Assembly: GCA_043821485.1 (NCBI GenBank)
Contig: JBDRCU010000030.1
Span: 1 to 38,554 of the forward strand
Direction of reading: 5' to 3'
Length of the DNA: 38,554 bases
Origin: JBDRCU01 sp043821485
GTDB lineage: Bacteria; Patescibacteriota; Minisyncoccia; 2-02-FULL-40-12; IGHO2-01-FULL-4-A
Shown here: piece after piece, positions 12,600 through 20,069 of the stretch
Layout of the letters: each line of letters begins with the position of its first letter
How positions within the stretch are numbered: the stretch's first letter is position 1
Translations under genes and position numbers: made by a program
Notes under the pieces: generated by a model
Told to the model about the DNA's origin: nothing
The model's database searches: none
What the model saw: only the letters and a program-made list of their open reading frames with translations

Positions 12600-14081
12600 A
12601 TGTCAGCACGTCAGGGAAAAATTCAAATCGTCAAATATGCGCCTCCGCCTGAAGAATTGCCGGTCCTGGGGCAGGTGGATCCTAAGGACATCAGCTTTAT
12701 TGGGCGCACCAACTATATTGCAGCTCTTGAAGAGAAGAAGTTTGTTTTCGGTATTAAACGAAAGGATCGCAGGCGACATTTGTATATTATTGGTAAAAGC
12801 GGTGTTGGTAAATCAAAACTTTTGGAACTTTTTGTACGCCAGGATATTACGCATGGGGAGGGGCTTTGCTTTATGGATCCTCATGGCGATGTTGTGGACG
12901 CATTGATGGACTATATTCCTGAAAATCGTATTGATGACGTAGTTCTTGTTGATCCTTCTGATTTTAATTATCCGGTTTCTTTTAATCCTTTGGCTAATAT
13001 TGATCCGGAATTCAAGCATCAGCTGACACAGGGATTTATTGAAGTTATGGAAAAGCAATTCGGTGCAAACTGGACTCCCAGATTAGAACATGTATTCAGG
13101 TTTACTTGTCTTGCATTGCTTGATTATCCCCATGCAACCATGAGAGGTATGATTTCGATGCTTACTGACCGCAACTATCGGCAGAAAGTAGTTGAATATA
13201 TTGGAGACGACATGGTCAAGCGATTCTGGGCTATTGAATTCGCTGACTGGTCAGAAAAATTTGATACAGACGCTATTATTCCTTTGGTGAACAAATTAGG
13301 ACAGTTTCTTTCAGATCCGATGCTTCGTAATATTTTCGGACAAACTACAAATAAGATTGATTTTGAACAATTGATGAATGAGAAGAAAATTGTTTTTGTA
13401 AATCTTTCCAAAGGACGGCTTGGCGAAGAGAACTCAAGTTTCTTTGGAGCAATGTTTATTACTAAGATTAAACAAGCTGGTATGCAACGTGCCAAGATCC
13501 CAGAGAGCGAGCGTGTTGATTTCTATTTGTACGTGGATGAGTTTCATAATGTTGTTACTGAAACTTTTGAAAATCTTTTGTCAGAAGCCCGTAAATATGG
13601 TTTGAACCTTACAATGGCTCATCAATACGTTGGCCAGTTGCTTCCGCGCGTCCAGCATGCCGTACTTGGTAATGTTGGTTCAATTATCATATTCCGTGTA
13701 GGCGGCGAGGATGCTGTTAAGCTAGAACCTGAAATGGATCCTATTTTTAAAGTCAAAGACATGATCAATTTGGGTAAGCAGGAATTTTACATTAAAGAAA
13801 CAATTGATGGTGAAACATATGACCCATTCTCTGCAGAGACTCTTCGAGTAATGGATCCGCCTCATGAATCATTCAGGCAAAGAATACTTGATGCATCCAG
13901 AGAAAAATACGCAGTACCAGTTGATTCAGCTAAGAAATTGATGGAAGAGGAAGAGTCATCAATCATCCGAAGCGCACAAGAAAAGGCAGCAATCACAGGA
14001 AGTAATAAAGCAACGAAGAAAGGAGAAGAAGGCGATGAGGATACAGCTGATTCAGACAAAGAGCCAGAGCCATTGATATAG
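12600..14081 (+). CDS. VirD4/TraC-like (HerA-FtsK superfamily) DNA-translocase-type ATPase, copy 1
   Basis: 493 aa. Walker A is GKSGVGKS (65-72), DPHGDVVDALMD follows at about 98, and Walker B is YVDEF (about 311-315); SEARKYGLNLTMAHQY is the typical sensor/coupling region. These fit the type IV secretion coupling-protein-like ATPases common in Patescibacteria. No membrane segment is present, unlike classical VirD4, so a partner membrane protein is expected; the anchored 8748 product is a candidate. It is a paralog of the ATPase at 26113-27891, sharing most motifs. The C-terminus is acidic and low-complexity. Its role (DNA transfer, uptake or chromosome handling) is not determined. Confidence 0.85.
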   Translation: MSARQGKIQIVKYAPPPEELPVLGQVDPKDISFIGRTNYIAALEEKKFVFGIKRKDRRRHLYIIGKSGVGKSKLLELFVRQDITHGEGLCFMDPHGDVVDALMDYIPENRIDDVVLVDPSDFNYPVSFNPLANIDPEFKHQLTQGFIEVMEKQFGANWTPRLEHVFRFTCLALLDYPHATMRGMISMLTDRNYRQKVVEYIGDDMVKRFWAIEFADWSEKFDTDAIIPLVNKLGQFLSDPMLRNIFGQTTNKIDFEQLMNEKKIVFVNLSKGRLGEENSSFFGAMFITKIKQAGMQRAKIPESERVDFYLYVDEFHNVVTETFENLLSEARKYGLNLTMAHQYVGQLLPRVQHAVLGNVGSIIIFRVGGEDAVKLEPEMDPIFKVKDMINLGKQEFYIKETIDGETYDPFSAETLRVMDPPHESFRQRILDASREKYAVPVDSAKKLMEEEESSIIRSAQEKAAITGSNKATKKGEEGDEDTADSDKEPEPLI

Positions 14082-14154
14082 CCTGAATGATAAGGATAGA
14101 TTATATATAAATTTGAAATTTTCAAAATGCACATAGGCTTGAAATACGCACAAC

Positions 14155-14625
14155 ATGATAGGAAAATATGTACGCGGACGAGTGTATGTATTTATCGATG
14201 CTGCGAATCTGGAGAATTCGGTTAAAGGACTAGGTTGGTGGATCGATTATATAAGGTTATACGAATACTTCGACACAGAGACCAATCTAATAGGCATAAG
14301 ACATTATTGTCCTCGTTTTTATAGTGATGGACAAGAGGGATTCTTCACGGTTCTTAAGAGGGCAGGAATAAAACTTGTTACCAAGCCGCTTAAAATTATT
14401 AATGAATATGGCAATGAAGATGCGAGTATACGGAAAGCGAATTTTGATGTAGAGATAGCTATTGATGGCATCGTATTGAAAAGTGGGTATGAGACTCTGA
14501 GAAAATATAATAAGCGAGTTATTGTTGTCTCTTCCAAGAAGCATGTTTCCAGAGAGCTCATAAACAGTTGCAATAAATATATCGAGATAAAGAGATTAAA
14601 GAAATATATTTCACGCAATATGTAG
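14155..14625 (+). CDS. NYN (PIN-like) domain protein with degenerate third acidic motif
   Basis: 156 aa, a single NYN domain of the LabA/Vpa type. Motif 1 is VFIDAANLENSVK (Asp15, Asn18 region), and the middle motif is KANFDVEIAIDG (about 98-109). At the third motif, usually SGDSDF, the sequence reads VVSSKKHVSRELI, so the usual Asp pair is missing. NYN proteins are predicted metal-dependent ribonucleases; loss of this acid may mean weak or absent nuclease activity. No partner gene is obvious: it is monocistronic between the ATPase and tandem hairpins, and the transcripts before and after run in the same direction. Confidence 0.75.
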   Translation: MIGKYVRGRVYVFIDAANLENSVKGLGWWIDYIRLYEYFDTETNLIGIRHYCPRFYSDGQEGFFTVLKRAGIKLVTKPLKIINEYGNEDASIRKANFDVEIAIDGIVLKSGYETLRKYNKRVIVVSSKKHVSRELINSCNKYIEIKRLKKYISRNM

Positions 14626-14640
14626 TATAAAAAAGCGAAA

Positions 14641-14687
14641 GCCCATCTTTTTCAATGGGCGGTTGATGACAGTCTTTTTCGAGACTG
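14641..14687. other. Tandem hairpins after the NYN gene
   Basis: GCCCAT (14641-14646) pairs with ATGGGC (14655-14660) and CAGTC (14670-14674) with GACTG (14683-14687). Both loops are T-rich (CTTTTTCA, TTTTTCGA). No T-run follows the second stem, but TTTTT follows the first within the second loop, so the first may terminate. The rest of 14626-14774 holds nothing recognisable. Confidence 0.5.
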
Positions 14688-14774
14688 CATTATAAGTATA
14701 GCAATATGATCTTTCGAGGTCAAGCGTTTATTCTGTCCATTGCAAATTAATCAGATATTTGGTTCTATAAGTAC

Positions 14775-15026
14775 ATGGCAGATGAACAAAAACAATGCCA
14801 GAATTGCAAAAATAGCTTTAATATAGAGCCTGACGACTTCGATTTCTATAAAAAAATAGGTGTTCCGTCTCCGACTTGGTGTGTTGATTGCAGAGCACAG
14901 AGACGCTATGCATGGAGAAATGAAAGAACACTTTATCGGAGGGATTGTGATTTATGCGGTAAAAGTACGGTAACTATTTATTCGCCAGTCTATTGTGAAG
15001 AATGTTATATAGCTGAAATAGTATAA
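14775..15026 (+). CDS. Miniature zinc-ribbon member of the cysteine-rich family (single module)
   Basis: 83 aa consisting only of one complete module: C8, C11, C36, C39 (knuckle pair 1) and C58, C61, C74, C77 (knuckle pair 2). The first 39 residues match the start of the large paralogs and the last 12 (YCEECYIAEIV region) match their C-termini. The duplicated central region is absent. This is what an internal deletion of a large gene would leave, or it could be the ancestral unit. Cytoplasmic, probably one or two bound zinc ions. Its final GTA-TAA overlaps the TATAAT promoter element of tspO. Confidence 0.75.
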   Translation: MADEQKQCQNCKNSFNIEPDDFDFYKKIGVPSPTWCVDCRAQRRYAWRNERTLYRRDCDLCGKSTVTIYSPVYCEECYIAEIV

Positions 15027-15027
15027 T
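15022..15027 (+). promoter_or_regulatory. -10 box of tspO inside the stop codon of the mini zinc-ribbon gene
   Basis: TATAAT contains the TAA stop of the upstream gene and lies 6 nt before the tspO ATG. Confidence 0.45.
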
Positions 15028-15033
15028 AGAATT

Positions 15034-15504
15034 ATGAAAAAAATACATTTGCTTATTGTCTCAATAGTGGTCTCCCAGCTTGCAGGGATTATTGGTTCGG
15101 TTTTTACAGTAAATAGCATTGATTCATGGTATAGGTTTATTAATAAGCCATTTTTTAATCCGCCTGGATGGATTTTCGGTCCTGTATGGATTTTACTTTA
15201 TACATTGATGGGCATTGCGCTTTATTTTGTTTGGAGAGAGGGATCAGAGGCCAAAGGGGTAAACAAAGCTGTATTTGTGTTTTTGGTTCATCTTGTATTC
15301 AATGCGCTCTGGTCGGTGATATTTTTCGGATGGCATATGATAGGGTTTGCGCTCATTGATATTTTGCTGATCTGGGTGATGATTCTATATCTGATTAAAT
15401 TATTTGTTCCTATAAGCAAAAAAGCCGCATATCTTCTTGTTCCGTATCTATTGTGGGTGAGTTTTGCAGTGATTTTGAATCTGGCAATTTTTGTGATTAA
15501 CTAG
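15034..15504 (+). CDS. tspO: TspO/MBR family membrane protein
   Basis: 156 aa with five hydrophobic segments, as expected for the five-helix TspO/MBR fold. Family hallmarks are SWYRFINKPFFNPPGWIFG (conserved W-Y-x-x-x-x-KP-x-x-x-PP-x-x-FG), PVWILLYTLMGIALYFVW and NALWSVIFFGWH. TspO binds tetrapyrroles and tunes stress or photo-oxidative responses in bacteria that have been studied; in a reduced genome the ligand is unclear. It uses a promoter overlapping the end of the mini zinc-ribbon gene and is probably leaderless. The stop is directly followed by the TTGACA of the next promoter. Confidence 0.92.
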   Translation: MKKIHLLIVSIVVSQLAGIIGSVFTVNSIDSWYRFINKPFFNPPGWIFGPVWILLYTLMGIALYFVWREGSEAKGVNKAVFVFLVHLVFNALWSVIFFGWHMIGFALIDILLIWVMILYLIKLFVPISKKAAYLLVPYLLWVSFAVILNLAIFVIN

Positions 15505-15533
15505 TTGACAGTGGATATCTTGTACGTTATCAT
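15505..15533 (+). promoter_or_regulatory. Promoter of the second toxin-antitoxin module
   Basis: Perfect TTGACA (15505-15510), 17 nt spacer, TATCAT (15528-15533); the ATG at 15543 is 9 nt after the -10 box. Confidence 0.7.
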
Positions 15534-15538
15534 GTACA
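15521..15538. promoter_or_regulatory. Operator-like dyad at the toxin-antitoxin promoter
   Basis: TGTAC (15521-15525) - N8 - GTACA (15534-15538) overlaps the -10 box; a likely binding site for the Phd-type antitoxin. Confidence 0.45.
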
Positions 15539-15542
15539 TATT

Positions 15543-15899
15543 ATGAATGGAAGAACAACGGTGCCTATTTCCGAGGCACGAAAGAAAATTTTTGACATAG
15601 CAGATGCGGTTCAAAAGCCAAGCATTCACTATACTCTTACAGAACAAGGCCGTCCTAAAGCCGTTATTATGTCTGTTGATGAATATGAATCATGGGTGGA
15701 AACTTTGGAGATTTTGAGCGACCCTGATGCAATGAAAGCAATTGCAAAGTCTGAAAAGGAGTTCGACAGGGGAGAATATGTGACATTGGATGAGCTCAAA
15801 AAAGAACTTGTTTTTGACACAGAAGACATGGCGCATAATTTGAAGAAATCTCGGAAGAAAGCGACGAAAAAGGCCAAAAAACGCATCCGTGGCAAATAG
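15543..15899 (+). CDS. Phd/YefM-type antitoxin
   Basis: 118 aa. The N-terminal half is a Phd/YefM fold: VPISEARKKIFDIADAV and then YTLTEQGRPKAVIMSVDEYESW, the conserved dimer and DNA-binding surface. The C-terminal half becomes very basic (KKSRKKATKKAKKRIRGK), longer than usual and possibly contacting the toxin or nucleic acid. It would repress its own promoter, where a dyad overlaps the -10 box, and neutralise the following RelE-like toxin. It overlaps the toxin gene by 11 nt. Confidence 0.88.
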   Translation: MNGRTTVPISEARKKIFDIADAVQKPSIHYTLTEQGRPKAVIMSVDEYESWVETLEILSDPDAMKAIAKSEKEFDRGEYVTLDELKKELVFDTEDMAHNLKKSRKKATKKAKKRIRGK

Positions 15900-16152
15900 A
15901 TATACCGTATATATCTCGAAGTCAGTTAGGAGAAGCATTAAAAAAATAGCCAAATCATGGCAGAGGCGTGTTATTCGCGCATTGATTGAGCTTGAAAAAG
16001 AACCCTTTTTGGGGGCTAGAATGAGAGGGCAGATGGAGGGTAGATACAAAATTCGAATATGGCCGTATAGGATTATCTATAAGGTTGATATGAGCAATAA
16101 GGTCATCGAGGTGCTGGAAGTAGGGCATCGTGGAAATATATCGTATGATTAG
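15889..16152 (+). CDS. RelE/ParE-superfamily toxin
   Basis: 87 aa from a GTG start (MANRYTVYIS). It has the RelE layout: RSIKKIAKSWQRRVIRAL helices, then EPFLGARMRGQMEGRYKIRIWPYRIIYKV with R-x-R-I...Y-R-I-I-Y, and a terminal VLEVGHRGNISYD. Family members act as ribosome-dependent mRNA interferases; activity here is inferred. The start overlaps the antitoxin by 11 nt and its stop lies inside the first codons of cysteine-rich paralog B, which begins at 16145, so the three are probably translated from one message. Confidence 0.88.
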   Translation: MANRYTVYISKSVRRSIKKIAKSWQRRVIRALIELEKEPFLGARMRGQMEGRYKIRIWPYRIIYKVDMSNKVIEVLEVGHRGNISYD

Positions 16153-17917
16153 AAAAACAATATGCCAGAATTGCAAAAAAGACTTCGTCATTGAAGCAGA
16201 AGATTTTGATTTTTATAAGAATTTTAAAGTACCTATTCCTACATTTTGCTGGCGTTGCAGACTGCAAAGACGGATGGCCTCAAGATCGGGGAGTCGTACT
16301 ATGTATATGATAAAGTGCGGACTTTGTGATAAGAGAACAACGAGTAACTCTCCGCCTGACTCTCTATTCCCTATGTATTGTTCACATTGCTGGCATGGAG
16401 ATGGGTGGGATGCAATGGAATATGGGCGCGAATATGATTTTAATAAAACCTTCTTTGAGCAGTTTAGGGATTTGATTCATTCAGTACCGCGACAGGCAAC
16501 TAAGATGCGCAATTCTTCGGGTTCGCGATATTGCGATAGCGTAATAGATTGTAAAGACTGTTTTATGGTAATGGGGGGTCTTAAATCGCAAGATTGTATG
16601 TATGGCGAGCCGTATCTTTCAAGAAATACTGTTGACTCTGATATCGTACTTAATGCCGATCATTCATATGAGAATTTAAGTTGTAATGGGGTTTTTAATA
16701 CTAGATTCGTATATTTTTCTGATGAATGCCTTGATTCCTCATTTCTGTTCGATTGTAAGGGGTGTACAAGTTGTTTTGGTTGTGTAAATTTGCGGAATCA
16801 GCAATATAGGATTTTTAATAAAAAATATACGAAAGAAGAGTATAAAAAGGAAATGGAGAAATGGGACTTGGGAAGTTATATTAAATTGCAGGAGGCAAAG
16901 AAACGTTTTTATGAATTTTATCTTAGTATTCCAAGGCGTTTTTCAATAATAACAAATGGTATAAATGTAGTAGGAGATGATTTGCAGAATACAAAAAATT
17001 GCCAAGTATGCTTTATGACGAAGAGCGGTGTTGAGAACTGTAAATACATATATTATGGCGGATTGCTTTTGAAGGATAGTATGGACGTCACGACGGGAGG
17101 AGAGAAGTCTCAACTTATGTATGAATCTGTAGGAAATGCTGCATCAGAGAGAGCTCTGTTCTCAAATGGACTTAATACTACTCATGATATTGAATATTCA
17201 GAGCAAGTTTTTGGATCTTCAGATATATTTGGTTGTGTCGGCATTAAACATCGTAAGTATTGTATTTTGAATAAACAATACTCCAAAGAAGAGTATAAAG
17301 TTTTACGACAAAAAATTACAAAGCACATGAACGAAAGACCTTTTGTAGATAAAAATGGCAGGGAATATAAATATGGAGAATATTTTCCAATAGAACACAA
17401 CGTGTATGCATATAATGAATCGTGGGCATTTCAAAATTTTCGCATGACAAAAGGTGAAGCATTAGATGCTGGATACGGATGGCGAGACCGTGAGCAGAAA
17501 AATTATGATATAGACATACGAAATAGCAGTTTGCTCGATCATGTCAAAGATGCAGATAATTCAATTGCAAATAAGGCAATAGAATGTTTGCATAAGGGTG
17601 AGTGTAATGAATTATGCACTAAGGCATTTAGGATAATTCCGGATGAATTAAAATTCTACAGGCAGATGAATATTGCTCTTCCTCGACTTTGTCCGAACTG
17701 TAGATATTTTCAAAGATTATCTATGCGCAATTCTCTTAAACTCTGGCATCGTGCGTGTCAATGTGTTGGAGATGGGTCAGACAATGGAGTATATAATAAT
17801 ACAGATAAACATTTCCATGGAAACAATCACTGTCCTAATGAATTTGAAACAGCAATTTCACCAGAGCGTAAAGAAATAGTATACTGCCAGCAATGCTATA
17901 ACGATGAATTTGTATAA
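16145..17917 (+). CDS. Cysteine-rich zinc-ribbon/solenoid protein, paralog B
   Basis: 590 aa from the ATG at 16145; a GTG at 16130 would also be possible. The N-terminal module has both knuckle pairs: C7, C10, C35, C38, then CGLC and YCSHC before WHGDGWDAMEYG. The central duplicated region ends its halves with GCTSCFGCVNLRNQQY and then FGCVGIKHRKYCILNKQYSKEEY-type signatures. The C-terminal module is altered: C-x4-GEC-x3-C replaces the first CxxC, then LCPNC; CQC plus an insertion holding HFHGNNHCPNE precedes the final YCQQCYNDEFV, so an extra metal-ligand set may exist. It is coupled to the RelE-type toxin by an 8 nt overlap. Function unknown; predicted cytoplasmic and metal-binding. Confidence 0.75.
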   Translation: MIRKTICQNCKKDFVIEAEDFDFYKNFKVPIPTFCWRCRLQRRMASRSGSRTMYMIKCGLCDKRTTSNSPPDSLFPMYCSHCWHGDGWDAMEYGREYDFNKTFFEQFRDLIHSVPRQATKMRNSSGSRYCDSVIDCKDCFMVMGGLKSQDCMYGEPYLSRNTVDSDIVLNADHSYENLSCNGVFNTRFVYFSDECLDSSFLFDCKGCTSCFGCVNLRNQQYRIFNKKYTKEEYKKEMEKWDLGSYIKLQEAKKRFYEFYLSIPRRFSIITNGINVVGDDLQNTKNCQVCFMTKSGVENCKYIYYGGLLLKDSMDVTTGGEKSQLMYESVGNAASERALFSNGLNTTHDIEYSEQVFGSSDIFGCVGIKHRKYCILNKQYSKEEYKVLRQKITKHMNERPFVDKNGREYKYGEYFPIEHNVYAYNESWAFQNFRMTKGEALDAGYGWRDREQKNYDIDIRNSSLLDHVKDADNSIANKAIECLHKGECNELCTKAFRIIPDELKFYRQMNIALPRLCPNCRYFQRLSMRNSLKLWHRACQCVGDGSDNGVYNNTDKHFHGNNHCPNEFETAISPERKEIVYCQQCYNDEFV

Positions 17918-17918
17918 T
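17913..17918 (+). promoter_or_regulatory. -10 box of paralog C inside the stop codon of paralog B
   Basis: TATAAT includes the TAA stop of paralog B; the ATG at 17927 is 8 nt downstream, with no Shine-Dalgarno sequence. Confidence 0.45.
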
Positions 17919-17926
17919 TTTTTCTT

Positions 17927-19579
17927 ATGACTGAAGAAATAAAAACATGTGCAGCATGTAATAAAGAATTTATTGTATCTCCTGATGATAAGGCAATGTA
18001 TGAATCTGTGGGAGCAATAATTCCTGATAATTGTCCAATTTGTAATTGGAAGCATCTTTTTGCATTTTGGAGATTTGGCAAATTTAGAAAAGGGAAGTCG
18101 GCTCTTTCTGGCAAGCCATTGATTACAATGTGGCCAGAAGATATAGAATCCCCTATCTATACTCGAGAAGAATGGGCCTCTGATAAATGGGATCCTTTGG
18201 ACTATGGAGTAGATTATGATTCTGGTAGACCATTTTTTGAACAATTTGCAGAGCTTCAGAAAAAAATGCCCATAACACATCAAACTGGCGTGGGTAATAC
18301 AAATTCAGACTGGTCTGATGATGTATGGTGGTCTAAGAATTGTTATTTATGTAGAGCAATACTGCATAGTGAAGATTTGAGATATTGCTATCGTACTTTT
18401 AAGTCAAAATTTTGTGTAGACCTTGCATACTGTTTTGATAGTGAGTTTTGTTATGACAGTCTATATTGTTTTAGATGCTATAAGACTCAATATGCATTTA
18501 ATTCTCGTGATTGTATAGACAGTAAATTTCTTTATGACTGCAGGAATCTTCAAAATTGTTTTATGTGTTGGAATCTAAGGAATAAGGAATATTGTATACA
18601 GAATAAACAATATACAAAAGAAGAATACGAGAAGAAACTAACAGAGTTCAATTTAGGATCATATGAAGGAATTATTAAACTCAAACAGGAATTTGATGAA
18701 ACAATTGCTAGAGACGCAATACATCGACAAAATTTTAATACAAAGGTTGTAAATTCAACAGGAAATTTTCTTACCGAATGTAGGAATTGTCATGAATGCT
18801 ATTTTCTAGAAGAATCAGAGAATTGCAGATATATAATAAGAGGTCAGGGCTGTAAAGACAGCATTTCTCTTACAGGAGTGATAACAGAAAAAAGCTCTGT
18901 GTCTAACGGCTCTTTAAACGGATATATGAGTAGTATGTTGAATTGGTCTGTAGACTGTCACCATTCATCTTATCTAGATTTATGTGAAAACTGTGAGAAT
19001 TGTTTTGGTTGTATTGCTTTGAAAAAGAAAAAATATTGTATTTTGAATAAACAATACAGTAAAGAAGAGTACAATAAGCTATTGAGTAAAATAATGGAAG
19101 ATATGAAAAGAAATGATGAATGGGGTAAGTTTTTTCCGCTTTCACTGACGAGAGGAGGGTATAATTTTTCTACTGGGCATATACTATTTCCAGATACGGA
19201 AGAGAATATAGAGAGGATAGGAGGTCTATGGGAAAAGGTTGAATCCGTTGGAGAAGGAATGTCTACGGATCAATTGCCTGATGATATTAAGGATGTAAAA
19301 GACGATATAGTAACCCAACCTCTTATATGTTCTGAAACAGGTTATCGTTTTAATATCGCTTCTAATGATTTGCAATTCTATAGACAGTACAATATACCAC
19401 TTCCGCGTCAGCATCCAGACTTCAGGACATTAAAGCGTTTTGGTATATTAGCCAAGATGCTTATTTCTCAAAAGGGGAATTGTCATTTCTGTGATAAAGA
19501 AATTATACACTACTATCCATCTGAACTTGGATATCAAAAGATAGCTTGCATAGAGTGTTATCAGAAAGAGGTAGTATAG
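17927..19579 (+). CDS. Cysteine-rich zinc-ribbon/solenoid protein, paralog C (most diverged)
   Basis: 550 aa. The N-terminal ribbon is kept (C8, C11, C36, C39) but its second knuckle pair is gone (KGKSALSGKPLITMW). SDKWDPLDYG and FFEQFAEL remain. The first central half is the most cysteine-rich of the family, with many paired C/Y/F positions (KNCYLCRAILHSEDLRYCYR, LAYCFDSEFCYDSLYCF). The second half ends in NCFGCIALKKKKYCILNKQY. In the C-terminal module the first ribbon is lost (CSETG ... RQHPDFR, where CxxC is expected), while CHFC and ACIECYQKEVV persist. This pattern suggests erosion or specialisation. It begins 9 nt after paralog B. Confidence 0.72.
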   Translation: MTEEIKTCAACNKEFIVSPDDKAMYESVGAIIPDNCPICNWKHLFAFWRFGKFRKGKSALSGKPLITMWPEDIESPIYTREEWASDKWDPLDYGVDYDSGRPFFEQFAELQKKMPITHQTGVGNTNSDWSDDVWWSKNCYLCRAILHSEDLRYCYRTFKSKFCVDLAYCFDSEFCYDSLYCFRCYKTQYAFNSRDCIDSKFLYDCRNLQNCFMCWNLRNKEYCIQNKQYTKEEYEKKLTEFNLGSYEGIIKLKQEFDETIARDAIHRQNFNTKVVNSTGNFLTECRNCHECYFLEESENCRYIIRGQGCKDSISLTGVITEKSSVSNGSLNGYMSSMLNWSVDCHHSSYLDLCENCENCFGCIALKKKKYCILNKQYSKEEYNKLLSKIMEDMKRNDEWGKFFPLSLTRGGYNFSTGHILFPDTEENIERIGGLWEKVESVGEGMSTDQLPDDIKDVKDDIVTQPLICSETGYRFNIASNDLQFYRQYNIPLPRQHPDFRTLKRFGILAKMLISQKGNCHFCDKEIIHYYPSELGYQKIACIECYQKEVV

Positions 19580-19657
19580 GTTTATCAAGTTGAGATTTGG
19601 GCTATTTGGTGGTATTTTTAAGACGGTCAATGTAGACGCTTTTTGGCGTGGTCGATT

Positions 19658-19685
19658 TTGTACTTTTGTACAAGCCCTCTATAAT
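19658..19685 (+). promoter_or_regulatory. Promoter and dyad upstream of cutA
   Basis: TTGTAC (19658-19663), 16 nt spacer, TATAAT (19680-19685), ATG at 19696 after 10 nt. The perfect dyad TTGTAC-TTTT-GTACAA (19658-19673) overlaps the -35 box and could be an operator. The remaining sequence from 19580 shows nothing else. Confidence 0.5.
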
Positions 19686-19695
19686 ATGCCATATC

Positions 19696-20001
19696 ATGCT
19701 CATAATCTACACAACTTGCGCAAACGTAGATGAGGCAAAGCGGTTAAGTAAGCTGATAATTGATAAGAAGCTTGCTGCTTGTGTGAATTTTTGGCCGGTT
19801 GGCTCTATGTATAAATGGGAAGGGGAATTCAAAGCAGTATCTGAAACCATGATGTCTATTAAGACATTTGAATCAAAACGACAGGAAGTTGAAGATCTCA
19901 TTTCCGTTAAACATACATATAGCTCGCCAATGATTGCAGGCGTTGATATACGCCGGATCAATCGGCCATACAAAGAATGGATGACGCAAGCAATGCGCTA
20001 A
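19696..20001 (+). CDS. cutA: CutA-type divalent-cation tolerance protein
   Basis: 101 aa from the ATG at 19696; the upstream in-frame start at 19648 would precede the promoter. Family features are YTTCANVDEAKRLSKLIIDKKLAACVNFWPVGSMYKWEGE, read in blocks, then SIKTFESK, and YSSPMIAG near the end; length and pattern match CutA. CutA forms stable trimers and is linked to copper and divalent metal tolerance in Escherichia coli, although its molecular role is not settled. In a region rich in predicted zinc proteins a metal link is tempting but unproven. A long RNA-capable dyad follows its stop. Confidence 0.92.
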   Translation: MLIIYTTCANVDEAKRLSKLIIDKKLAACVNFWPVGSMYKWEGEFKAVSETMMSIKTFESKRQEVEDLISVKHTYSSPMIAGVDIRRINRPYKEWMTQAMR

Positions 20002-20021
20002 TTACGTAATTTGTCTTTAGG

Positions 20022-20055
20022 CTTTTGCGTATAATATTATACGCAAGAGTTTTTG
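20022..20055 (+). terminator. Near-perfect long dyad and T-run after cutA
   Basis: TTGCGTATAAT (20025-20035) is directly followed by its exact reverse complement (20036-20046). With one G-U pair the RNA stem extends to 20022 and 20049, and TTTTT follows. It can terminate cutA; because it carries two TATAAT/ATTATA halves it may also bind a regulator. Confidence 0.6.
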
Positions 20056-20069
20056 GCATATTTTTATAC

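Noticed and set aside
17858..18283. 141-aa minus-strand ORF opposite paralogs B and C
   Set aside because: It spans the junction of two well-supported plus-strand genes, has a low-complexity Cys/Phe/Tyr composition caused by the opposite strand, and no promoter.
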